NCBI GenBank assembly: GCA_007122045.1
Contig: SKJM01000085.1
Location: forward strand, 1-5,831
Reading direction: 5' to 3'
DNA: 5,831 nucleotides
Origin: Planctomycetales bacterium
GTDB taxonomy: Bacteria > Planctomycetota > Planctomycetia > Pirellulales > Thermoguttaceae
Each line of letters starts with the position of its first letter. The first letter of the stretch is position 1. A program made the translations under genes and the position numbers. This document shows positions 1 through 5,674 of this stretch, piece after piece. A model generated the notes under the pieces. It was not told the DNA's origin. It saw only the letters and a program-made list of their open reading frames with translations, and did no database searches.

Positions 1-1346
1 AGCGGGTGCAGCAGCCGCTCCACCGCCCCGTGCAGTTCGGCCACGCGGGCCGCGGCTGGGTCGGCGTCCGGCCAGGGTCCTTCCAGCCGGGCGGGCAGGT
101 GCTCGCCCTGGTAGGCATCGAGCCGGCTCAGCCAGTCGCCCCGGATGCCCGGCTGATCATCGGAAGGGGACAGGTCCGTATTTTCGGCTTGCGGCTTCTT
201 CGAGGAACGAACCCCGGTTGGCCGAAAAACGGACCGGTCCCCGCGCAGCCAACCGGCCAGGGCCGGATGCCGCACCAGGGCGGCAAACGCGGCGAACGAG
301 CCCAGCGTGAGGTATTCCGCCACGGCGGCCAGCAGCCGGCAGGGCGACGACTGCGCGGCCGGCTTGCCCACGCCGTACCGCGCGGGAACGCCGCACGCGG
401 TGAGCAATTGCTGAAGCTGCGGGACCAAATCTTCGGCGAGCCGGTCGGGCACGCCCATGGTGATCTGTTCGGCCGAGTACCGCCCGCCCAACCCGGCCAG
501 CCACCGGCCCACCGCGCCGGCCTGCCCGGCCGGATCGTCGGCCTGGAGAATCTGCCCCTCCTCCAGGCCGATGGGCGCTTCGAGCCACGCCTCGGGCTTC
601 AGGCAACCGTGCTCATCGAAGCGGTCGGCCAGGGCCTCGGGCGCGAACACCAGCGCGGTGACGTGGTCGGCCACCTGGTCGAGCATGAGCCGCTGCTGCC
701 GATTGAGGTCGGCGGTCCCCACCAGGATGATCGGCCGCTCGGTGGCGCACTCGCGGCGTTCGATGGCCACGCGCCGGGCCGTTTGGAGGTCCCACAGTTC
801 CAGGGAATCGAGGATGCGCAGGTAGCGGTCTTGGACTTCCGCCAGCGCTTGCCATCGCGGCGCTTCGCGAAACCCATCGAGGCGCCGCCCCGCCTCGCCC
901 ACGGCGTCGAAGCCGACGTGCTCGCTGGCCAGTTCGCGGTGCAGGCCTTTGAGCATGGCGCCTAGGGCCAGCCACGCCGGGAAGTCATCGGCGTGCGGCA
1001 GGGCGGGCACGAGCCGTTCGACCACGGCCGGGCCGCTCGAGCGCAGCGCGTCGATCCAGGCAAGCTGCTGGGTCAGGTCGTTGGCGAAGGGGCGCCGGGC
1101 CTCGTAAAGCAATTCGGGCAGCGCGCCGACGGTGACGATGTCCGGCGGGCACAGCGGCACTCCGTCGGCCTCCGCCCGCGCCACCAGCAGTTCCAGCAGG
1201 CGGCGCGCCGCGCGGCTGGTAGGCACCGCCACCACGACGCCCGCCAGGTCGAGCGCATCGGGCGTGGCGAACTCCTCGGCCAGGTAGTCGACGGCGGCCG
1301 GCAGGGCCGGACGTGCAAAATCGCAGAAGATGCGGCGGATGGGCAT
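1..1346 (-). CDS. AddB/RecC-like PD-(D/E)XK nuclease family protein, N-terminal part (partial)
   Basis: The minus-strand frame from the ATG at 1344-1346 is open for 448 codons to the window edge, so the C-terminus is missing. Residues 37-50 (VVVAVPTSRAARRL) form a beta strand and turn where an SF1 helicase would have its P-loop, but no GKT/GKS is present. A second strand, IILVGTADLNRQQ (206-218), sits where a Walker B-like segment is expected. The stretches PDIVTVGALPELLYE and LTQQLAW resemble, from memory, large planctomycete proteins annotated as PD-(D/E)XK nuclease or AddB-like. Such proteins combine an inactive helicase fold with a C-terminal RecB-type nuclease and are linked to double-strand-break end processing; the nuclease domain would lie outside this window. 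Residues about 369-394 come from an inserted palindromic element (166-242). An AGGA lies about 8 bases before the start. The gene is divergent from the oxidoreductase at 1706. The open frame is certain; the family is recognised without an alignment. Confidence 0.72.
   Translation of the reverse strand, partial: MPIRRIFCDFARPALPAAVDYLAEEFATPDALDLAGVVVAVPTSRAARRLLELLVARAEADGVPLCPPDIVTVGALPELLYEARRPFANDLTQQLAWIDALRSSGPAVVERLVPALPHADDFPAWLALGAMLKGLHRELASEHVGFDAVGEAGRRLDGFREAPRWQALAEVQDRYLRILDSLELWDLQTARRVAIERRECATERPIILVGTADLNRQQRLMLDQVADHVTALVFAPEALADRFDEHGCLKPEAWLEAPIGLEEGQILQADDPAGQAGAVGRWLAGLGGRYSAEQITMGVPDRLAEDLVPQLQQLLTACGVPARYGVGKPAAQSSPCRLLAAVAEYLTLGSFAAFAALVRHPALAGWLRGDRSVFRPTGVRSSKKPQAENTDLSPSDDQPGIRGDWLSRLDAYQGEHLPARLEGPWPDADPAAARVAELHGAVERLLHP
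166..242. repeat. Palindromic element inserted in frame in the AddB-like gene
   Basis: The arms 166-188 (GGGGACAGGTCCGTATTTTC plus GGC) and 221-242 (GCCGAAAAACGGACCGGTCC plus CC) are inverted repeats that differ by one substitution and one single-base indel. The 32-base centre contains a near-palindrome, TTCTTCGAGGAA (196-207). The right arm itself contains the perfect palindrome GGACCGGTCC. The element is translated in the host frame as about 26 polar residues that look like a linker between an aromatic/hydrophobic helix (ALAGWLRG) and the next one (GDWLSRLDAYQ). It belongs to a different family from the repeats at 4177-4240 and 5568-5698. It resembles repeats starting GGGGACAGG that I associate with planctomycete genomes, but the copy number in this genome cannot be seen from the window. 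Confidence 0.7.
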
Positions 1347-1378
1347 GGGAGGGTTCCTGGGGATCGATTTGCGGGGTG

Positions 1379-1384
1379 ACTATA
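1379..1384 (-). promoter_or_regulatory. Possible -10 element for the AddB-like gene
   Basis: On the minus strand TATAGT matches the sigma-70 -10 consensus at five of six bases and lies 32 bases before the ATG at 1346, giving a leader of about 25 bases. The matching -35 position 17 bases upstream reads CGGACG, which is poor. This is the best candidate found between 1347 and 1440, but it is weak. Confidence 0.3.
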
Positions 1385-1452
1385 GCCATGGTATCCCTCG
1401 CCGTCCGGGGCGTCCATCAGGGCGCCTGCGCGAATCCTTGCTACCCGGCTTG

Positions 1453-1482
1453 TTGACCGTCCTTCCCGCGGGCCGCTAAAAT
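1453..1482 (+). promoter_or_regulatory. Possible upstream sigma-70 promoter for the oxidoreductase
   Basis: TTGACC (1453-1458) and TAAAAT (1477-1482) are separated by 18 bases and each match the consensus at five of six positions. Transcription would run right with a leader of about 215 bases before the ATG at 1706. It may be a second promoter for that gene or belong to an unannotated leader transcript. Confidence 0.4.
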
Positions 1483-1605
1483 CGTGGCTGGGCCGGCAGC
1501 CGCCCGGAAAGCCGAAGCGGGGTGGTCGGACCGGCCCGACACCCGCGGGGAACGGTCGTGAACTTTCTTTGCACCCCCTTTGACGCCAACGCAAGCGGCC
1601 CATGG

Positions 1606-1634
1606 CTGACACCAACCCGCCGGTGTGTTACAAT
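1606..1634 (+). promoter_or_regulatory. Extended -10 promoter for the oxidoreductase gene
   Basis: CTGACA (1606-1611) lies 17 bases before TACAAT (1629-1634), with the extended -10 TG at 1626-1627 in the correct TGn spacing. Each hexamer matches its consensus at five of six positions and the spacer length is optimal. The predicted transcription start is near 1641, giving a leader of about 65 bases. This is the best promoter in the window. Confidence 0.6.
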
Positions 1635-1642
1635 GCCCGTGC

Positions 1643-1665
1643 ACCGGGCGTCAGGGTGGCCCGGT
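1643..1665 (+). other. 5' leader hairpin of the oxidoreductase mRNA
   Basis: ACCGGGC (1643-1649) pairs perfectly with GCCCGGT (1659-1665) across a 9-base loop. If transcription starts near 1641, the hairpin lies at the extreme 5' end of the mRNA, where such stems can protect against decay. It leaves the ribosome binding site at 1692-1697 free. The stem is visible; the role is inferred. Confidence 0.4.
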
Positions 1666-1691
1666 CCCATTCAACCCTCCAATGCCTACCG

Positions 1692-1697
1692 AAGGAG
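1692..1697 (+). promoter_or_regulatory. Ribosome binding site fixing the oxidoreductase start
   Basis: AAGGAG lies 8 bases before the ATG at 1706. It fits the anti-Shine-Dalgarno sequence perfectly and decides between this start and the in-frame ATG 27 codons upstream, which has none. Confidence 0.8.
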
Positions 1698-1705
1698 TAA
1701 AGAGC

Positions 1706-3010
1706 ATGAGTCAACCCAGATCTCGCCGTACGTTTTTGAAGCAGTCGGGCATGGTTGCCGGGGCGGCGGCCTCGCTGAGCATTGCGCGCGGGGCGCATGC
1801 GGCCAGCCGCAACGAACTGAAGATCGCGCTGATCGGCTGCGGCGGCCGGGGCACGGGCGCGGTGAACGATTGCATGAACGCGGCAAAAATCCTCAACCAG
1901 CCGATCAAGCTGATCGCCATGGCCGACGCCTTCGAGGACCGCGCCCGCGGCTCCCTCGGCCGACTGCAAAGGGAATGGGCGGCCAACATCGACGTGCCGG
2001 AAGAACGGATCTTCACCGATCTGGACAACTACCAGCGGGCCATCGACGCCGGTCCCGACGTCGTGCTGATGGCCTCGCCGCCCGGCTTCCGCCCGCGGGA
2101 ATACGCCGCGGCTATCCGGGCCGGCAAGCACGTGTTCATGGAAAAGCCCTGTTGCCTCGACGCGCCGGGCTACCGCACCTTGGTCGAGGCCAACCGGCAG
2201 GCCGACCAGAAGGACCTCCGGGTGGTGGTCGGGTTGCAGCGGCGTCACCAGGCGGGCTACCTGCGAGGAATCGAGGAGATTCACGAAGGGAACCTCGGCG
2301 ACATCATGTTCCTGCGCGTGTACTGGAACGGCCTCGGCGGCGGTGCGCGGAACCTCGGCCCCCGGCCCCAGGACGACCCCGAGGAAATGCGCTACCAGGT
2401 GCGCAACTGGGGCTCCTTCCGCTGGCTCTACGGCGACAACATCGTCGAGCAGCACGTGCATAACCTCGACATCGCCAACTGGGTCATGGCCACCGACGGC
2501 GATCCCCGAACGGCCCACCCCGTCGAGGCCAACGGCATGGGCGGCCGGGTGCGGCGCGGCAACTACGGCGACATCTTCGACCACCACTTCATCGAGTTCA
2601 CCTACGCCAACGGCACGAAGATGTTCAGCCAGTCGCGGCACCAGCGGGGCACCTGGAACCAGGTGAGCGAGTTCGCCCACGGCACGGAGCGCACCCGCGG
2701 CGTGTCGGTCGGTGGGGGGCCGCAGCTCGAAAGCGGCAACCCTTACATCCAGGAGCACGTCCATCTGCTCAAGGCGATCCGCGACGGCGAGGAACTCAAC
2801 GACGGCTGGCACGGCGCCGTGGCCAGCATGACCGGCGTGCTGGGGCGGATGGCCTCGTACTCCGGCCAGGTGGTGCGCTGGAGCGACGCCGTGGAGCGAG
2901 GGCCGGACGAGGGCCCGGAGCGCCTCGCCTGGGACGCCAAGCCGCGCAGCCTGCCCGACGAGGACGGCTTCTACCCCTTCCCGCTCCCCGGCGTGACCGC
3001 TCCGTTTTAG
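1706..3010 (+). CDS. Tat-exported Gfo/Idh/MocA family oxidoreductase
   Basis: This 434-residue protein starts with a twin-arginine signal, SRRTFLK at residues 6-12, then a hydrophobic stretch and a likely AHA cleavage site at 30-32, so it should be exported folded with its cofactor. The Rossmann nucleotide loop is KIALIGCGGRGTG (39-51), and the family EKP motif is at 146-148. The C-terminal domain has EQHVHNLD (248-255), which corresponds to the family's DxGxHxxD catalytic stretch. The start at 1706 is chosen because AAGGAG lies 8 bases upstream and the Tat motif follows at once; an in-frame ATG at 1625 would fall upstream of the predicted transcription start. Members are NAD(P)-dependent sugar or inositol dehydrogenases, and some are NAD-requiring glycosidases such as GH109. 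The substrate cannot be told. Planctomycetes carry many Tat-exported paralogues. The gene ends convergently, 4 bp into the aminotransferase. Confidence 0.9.
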   Translation: MSQPRSRRTFLKQSGMVAGAAASLSIARGAHAASRNELKIALIGCGGRGTGAVNDCMNAAKILNQPIKLIAMADAFEDRARGSLGRLQREWAANIDVPEERIFTDLDNYQRAIDAGPDVVLMASPPGFRPREYAAAIRAGKHVFMEKPCCLDAPGYRTLVEANRQADQKDLRVVVGLQRRHQAGYLRGIEEIHEGNLGDIMFLRVYWNGLGGGARNLGPRPQDDPEEMRYQVRNWGSFRWLYGDNIVEQHVHNLDIANWVMATDGDPRTAHPVEANGMGGRVRRGNYGDIFDHHFIEFTYANGTKMFSQSRHQRGTWNQVSEFAHGTERTRGVSVGGGPQLESGNPYIQEHVHLLKAIRDGEELNDGWHGAVASMTGVLGRMASYSGQVVRWSDAVERGPDEGPERLAWDAKPRSLPDEDGFYPFPLPGVTAPF

Positions 3011-4119
3011 GAGCGAGACGCCATGGCTTGAAGCGCCCCGATGCCGCGCCGCAGCGCGGCATCGGGGGCCGCGTACGAGATGCGGAAGTGCGTGTCGTGC
3101 CGGCTGAAGTTCCCGCCCGGCACGACCAGCAGCTTGTGCTGCTGGAGCGCCCGCGTGCAGAACTCCGTGCCGCTGCCCCACGGCGCCTTCGGGAAGACGT
3201 AGAACGCGCCGTGCGGGCGAACCACCTCGTAATGCTCGCGCAGCCCGTCGATCACCAGGTCGCGCTTCCGCCGGTATGCGTCCATGTGCCCGCGGATGTC
3301 GACCTCCAGTGCCTTGGCCCCGCCCCACTGCGCCGGCTGCGGCGCGCACACGAAGCTGTACTGCTGCAGCTTGATCATCTCGCCGATGATCGCCGCCGGG
3401 CCGTGGGCGAACCCCAGCCGCCAGCCGGGCATGCCGTGGCTCTTGCTGAACCCATCGACCACAATCGTTTGCGGGTTGAACTCGGCCGGCGACGTAAACG
3501 GCTCGTCGTAACAGAAATCGTGGTAAATCTCGTCGCTCAGCAGGGCCACGTTCCGCTGGGCCGCCAACTCGGCAATCGCCCGAAGCTCCTCGGGCGCGGC
3601 TACGGCGCCGGTGGGGTTGTTCGGGCTGTTCACCAGGATCAGCTTCGTGCGGGGGGTGATCGCCGCGGCCGCCCGATCGGGGTCGAGGTGGAAGTCGGGA
3701 TACGTATCGACCGGCACCACCCGCCCGCCCATCATCGCCGCCAGCGCGTTGTACATTCCGAAGCACGGATCGGGCAGAACGACCTCGTCGCCCGGGTCGA
3801 TCAGCGCCATCATGGCCAGCACCAGCCCGCCACTGGTGCCGCAGGTGACGAACACCTCCCGGTCGGCGTGATGGAACCGTTCGTCGATGCGGGCCTGGAG
3901 CTTCTCGCGCAACACGGGCATGCCTTGGGAAAGGGCGTAGCCGTTGCGCCCCTCGCGGATCGCCGCAATGGCTGCTTCCTTGACCTCGTCGGGCACGTCG
4001 AAGTCGGGTTGGCCGATCGATAGGTTGATCGGGTCGCGCATGTTCGCGGCCAGGTCAAAGAACCTGCGGATGCCCGATACGTCGAATGCCCGCGTTCGCT
4101 GGGCCAGCCAATTTTCCAT
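3007..4119 (-). CDS. PLP-dependent class I/II aminotransferase
   Basis: This is a 370-residue fold-type I PLP enzyme of the aspartate aminotransferase family, close to the usual length and apparently complete and cytoplasmic. Landmarks in order are SIGQPDFDVP (34-43), GTSGG (94-98) at the cofactor phosphate loop, NSPNNPTG (164-171) with the cofactor-contacting Asn168, DEIYHDF (196-202) with Asp196 for the pyridine nitrogen, FSKSHGMPGWRLG (224-236) with the Schiff-base Lys226 and phosphate-binding Arg234, and HFRISYA (344-350) with the carboxylate-binding Arg346. All catalytic residues are present, so it should be active. It resembles the general COG0436 group; the amino donor and acceptor cannot be assigned. 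The ATG at 4119 is chosen over upstream ones because AAGGAG lies 6 bases before it and the family N-terminus begins there; further upstream the frame reads through a repeat. Possible co-transcription with the gene at 4280-5572. Confidence 0.92.
   Translation of the reverse strand: MENWLAQRTRAFDVSGIRRFFDLAANMRDPINLSIGQPDFDVPDEVKEAAIAAIREGRNGYALSQGMPVLREKLQARIDERFHHADREVFVTCGTSGGLVLAMMALIDPGDEVVLPDPCFGMYNALAAMMGGRVVPVDTYPDFHLDPDRAAAAITPRTKLILVNSPNNPTGAVAAPEELRAIAELAAQRNVALLSDEIYHDFCYDEPFTSPAEFNPQTIVVDGFSKSHGMPGWRLGFAHGPAAIIGEMIKLQQYSFVCAPQPAQWGGAKALEVDIRGHMDAYRRKRDLVIDGLREHYEVVRPHGAFYVFPKAPWGSGTEFCTRALQQHKLLVVPGGNFSRHDTHFRISYAAPDAALRRGIGALQAMASRS
3036..3067. other. Perfect 14-bp hairpin at the convergent gene ends
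   Basis: CCCCGATGCCGCGC (3036-3049) and GCGCGGCATCGGGG (3054-3067) are exact inverted repeats around the 4-base loop CGCA. The stem lies 25 bases past the oxidoreductase stop and inside the last codons of the aminotransferase, encoding residues 351-362 (APDAALRRGIGA). No T-run follows on either strand, so it is not a standard intrinsic terminator. It could still protect or bound the 3' ends of both convergent mRNAs. Confidence 0.65.
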
Positions 4120-4157
4120 GATGTCTCCTTGTCTCCTTCTCTCCTTCGAGTAAGGAG
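4120..4157 (-). promoter_or_regulatory. Leader with triple AAGGAG and an anti-SD-like CTCCTT
   Basis: Reading toward the aminotransferase start, the leader has CTCCTT (part of CCTCCTT, identical to the 16S rRNA anti-Shine-Dalgarno core), a 5-base gap, then three AAGGAG copies at 4152-4126 (minus direction), the last 6 bases before the ATG. CTCCTT (4157-4152) pairs perfectly with the first AAGGAG (4146-4141) as a 6-bp hairpin with a 5-base loop, and it could pair with either other copy instead. The nearest copy is the ribosome binding site. Control of translation by this pairing is a guess. Confidence 0.5.
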
Positions 4158-4176
4158 GCGGCAGGCCGGTTTCTGC

Positions 4177-4240
4177 CCGTAGGATGGACATTCCTGTCCG
4201 TTTTTCTTTAGCGCGACGGACAAGAATGTCCATCCTACGG
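4177..4240. repeat. REP/BIME-like inverted repeat pair
   Basis: The arms 4177-4201 (CCGTAGGATGGACATTCC plus TGTCCGT) and 4216-4240 are inverted with 24 of 25 matches, separated by 14 bases. Each arm begins with GTAG, followed by its own small stem, GGACA/TGTCC. A GTAG tetranucleotide next to a hairpin is the hallmark of REP sequences mobilised by RAYT (TnpA-REP) transposases, and two inverted REPs form a BIME. The element lies between the pseudo-mutase gene and the aminotransferase gene. Copies of the same repeat occur at 5568-5698. No T-run follows on either strand, so intrinsic termination is not supported. Confidence 0.75.
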
Positions 4241-4279
4241 GGCGATCGGTTTCTTGCCACCGCCCGTCCGGGGCGCATT

Positions 4280-5572
4280 CTAGCCCCACGGCGCTTCCCG
4301 GTCGAGGACCACCGAAAAGGGCCGGTCGCTGCGGCTGAGCAACGCCAGCAGGTGCGTGAGGGTGTGCAGGGCGTCGGGCAACGGCACACCGGCGCCGCCG
4401 TACCACAGCCGTCCGTCGGGACTGCCGCCGCACGCGGCCCCGTGGCGCCGCAGGGCCTCGGCCATCGCCGCCCGGCTCGGATCGCTCCGAACGACCTCGG
4501 CCCCGAGCGACGCGAGGCGATGCGGTTGAAGCGGGCCGGCTTCTCGGGGCACGACCACCGTACCGCCGGATGGTCCTTCCGCACTAAACAGCCGCCGGGC
4601 GATCAGCATGAGGAGCCGGCCGGCGTCGACCTCGCATCCTCGTTCGTCCACGGCGCGGCATCTTTCCCCGTCGTCGTCAACGTGAAGTCCGAAATGGGCT
4701 TCTTCGGTCAACACCCGCTCGAGAACCCCCGCCGCGCCAATTTCGCTTATCAGCGGCGTACAGGCGAGGCCGACCGCGAGCCGGCCGAGGTATTCGCGGA
4801 CGGGCCGGCAGGCGCCGTCGAGCACGAACCGCAAGGGGCGCAGGGCGTGGTAATGGGGCCGGAGCAGGTCCCGATAGGGTTCTTCGGCCTGGAAGCGGCG
4901 GAGGCCCCCAAACCGGCGCGTGGGGCGGTCGATCCCCTGCTCCCGTTGCCGCCGCACAGCGGCGAGGCCGCGTGGCGAGAGCGGCGCCGCCCCGGGGCCG
5001 AACAGCTTCATCGCCACCCGGTGCGGCCCACCCCGTCCCGCGCCCACCAGCAGCCCGCCGGCCGCGTGTAAATGATCAGAGGCGAACATCAGGCAGGCGG
5101 TCGAGGCGGCGCCGAGGTCGACCACGTGGCAGCCGGTCCAACGGAGCCCCTCGCACGCGGCGGCCACCAGTTCGGCGATGGCCGGCCGCCCGTCGCCGGC
5201 TACCACCACGGCCAACTCGCGCGGTTCGGCGCCCGTTCCCGCTGCCGGCGGCGGAGGGCCGCCCAACAGCCCGCGCCGCAGGCACAGCCCCAGGGCGGCA
5301 GCCACCTCGCGCACGGTGCCGGGCGGCAGTTTCCCCAGGGCCACACCGCCCACTTCCTCCGATTGAAACCGCGGCGACTCCTGGCCGCGGTGCTCCGTCT
5401 CGCGCAGCCGTTTCACCTGCCGCGGCGAGAGCACGCCGGTCTCGTGCCGGTGCTCGCAGACGCGGCAGGCCGGGTAGAACCGGGCAAGCCGCCCCAGGTG
5501 CACCGCGCGCGAAATGGTATACGCCTCGCCGGGGCAGCGGTACTCGGCGGCCGTCTGAAGTGCGTCGGTCAT
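4280..5572 (-). CDS. Catalytically degenerate phosphohexomutase-like protein with N-terminal Cys/His cluster
   Basis: This 430-residue protein aligns by eye to the first three domains of alpha-D-phosphohexomutases (phosphomannomutase/phosphoglucomutase). VVVAGDGRP (122-130) and HVVDLGAASTA (149-159) match domain 1. The segment GGLLVGAGRGGPHRVAMKLFG matches the active-site loop without gaps, but the phosphoserine motif TASHNP reads GAGRGG (177-182). The metal loop is DDDGER (299-304), with Glu303 for the third Asp. The sugar loop GGExSGH reads GGSPDGR (382-388). The phosphate-binding fourth domain (RxSGTEP) is absent. Ahead of domain 1 are Cys13, Cys36, Cys39, His41 and His43, possibly a metal site. 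Mutase activity is unlikely; a binding or regulatory role is inferred. The next in-frame codon changes upstream reach a TAG at 5612-5614 with no other start, so 5572 is the best start, with only a weak TAGG before it. The gene is upstream of, and co-directional with, the aminotransferase. Confidence 0.72.
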   Translation of the reverse strand: MTDALQTAAEYRCPGEAYTISRAVHLGRLARFYPACRVCEHRHETGVLSPRQVKRLRETEHRGQESPRFQSEEVGGVALGKLPPGTVREVAAALGLCLRRGLLGGPPPPAAGTGAEPRELAVVVAGDGRPAIAELVAAACEGLRWTGCHVVDLGAASTACLMFASDHLHAAGGLLVGAGRGGPHRVAMKLFGPGAAPLSPRGLAAVRRQREQGIDRPTRRFGGLRRFQAEEPYRDLLRPHYHALRPLRFVLDGACRPVREYLGRLAVGLACTPLISEIGAAGVLERVLTEEAHFGLHVDDDGERCRAVDERGCEVDAGRLLMLIARRLFSAEGPSGGTVVVPREAGPLQPHRLASLGAEVVRSDPSRAAMAEALRRHGAACGGSPDGRLWYGGAGVPLPDALHTLTHLLALLSRSDRPFSVVLDREAPWG

Positions 5573-5642
5573 GGGCCTACCGAAGGATGGACATTCTTGT
5601 CCGTCATGGGCCTACCGTAGGATGGACATTCCTGTCCGTCAT
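5568..5642. repeat. Two tandem 35-bp REP-containing units overlapping the start codon
   Basis: The unit 5568-5602 is repeated at 5603-5637 with 33 of 35 matches, followed by a 5-base partial third unit, GTCAT (5638-5642). Each unit has a 14-base linker, GTCATGGGCCTACC, and a REP-like part, GGATGGACATTC(T/C)TGTCC. The linker in the first unit contains the start codon of the gene at 4280-5572 on the minus strand. The first unit has GAAG where the others have GTAG. Differences are at 5583/5618 and 5597/5632. Extra ATGs created on the minus strand (5607, 5642) are out of frame. Confidence 0.75.
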
Positions 5643-5674
5643 CGCGTAAATGGCTCCGCTCCCTGCAAGCTATC

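Larger units (their letters stand above)
1347..1705. other. Divergent intergenic region
   Basis: These 359 bases separate the divergent starts at 1346 (minus) and 1706 (plus). The stretch holds two candidate rightward promoters, a weak leftward -10, a leader hairpin and a strong ribosome binding site, each listed separately. No small gene with a convincing start and codon usage was seen. The part between about 1385 and 1450 holds nothing recognisable. Confidence 0.6.

Noticed and set aside
6..965. Plus-strand open frame of 319 codons
   Set aside because: It lies entirely antisense to the AddB-like gene, has the Gly/Pro/Arg/His-rich composition of a GC-rich shadow frame and no ribosome binding site. 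The minus frame shows the better protein composition and family-like motifs.
1625..1705. N-terminal extension of the oxidoreductase by 27 codons
   Set aside because: It would start upstream of the predicted transcription start and bury the Tat motif; the AAGGAG before 1706 marks the real start.
3036..3067. Rho-independent terminator
   Set aside because: The stem is strong, but no T-run follows it on either strand, so it is listed only as a hairpin.
1628..3766. Minus-strand open frame of 712 codons
   Set aside because: It runs antisense through the whole oxidoreductase and then through the aminotransferase in a wrong frame; no domain is recognisable and both real genes explain the DNA.
4120..4584. 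N-terminal extension of the aminotransferase by 155 codons
   Set aside because: The extension reads through the REP-like repeat (MDILVR-type peptide) and overlaps the gene at 4280-5572 in another frame; the family N-terminus and ribosome binding site place the start at 4119.
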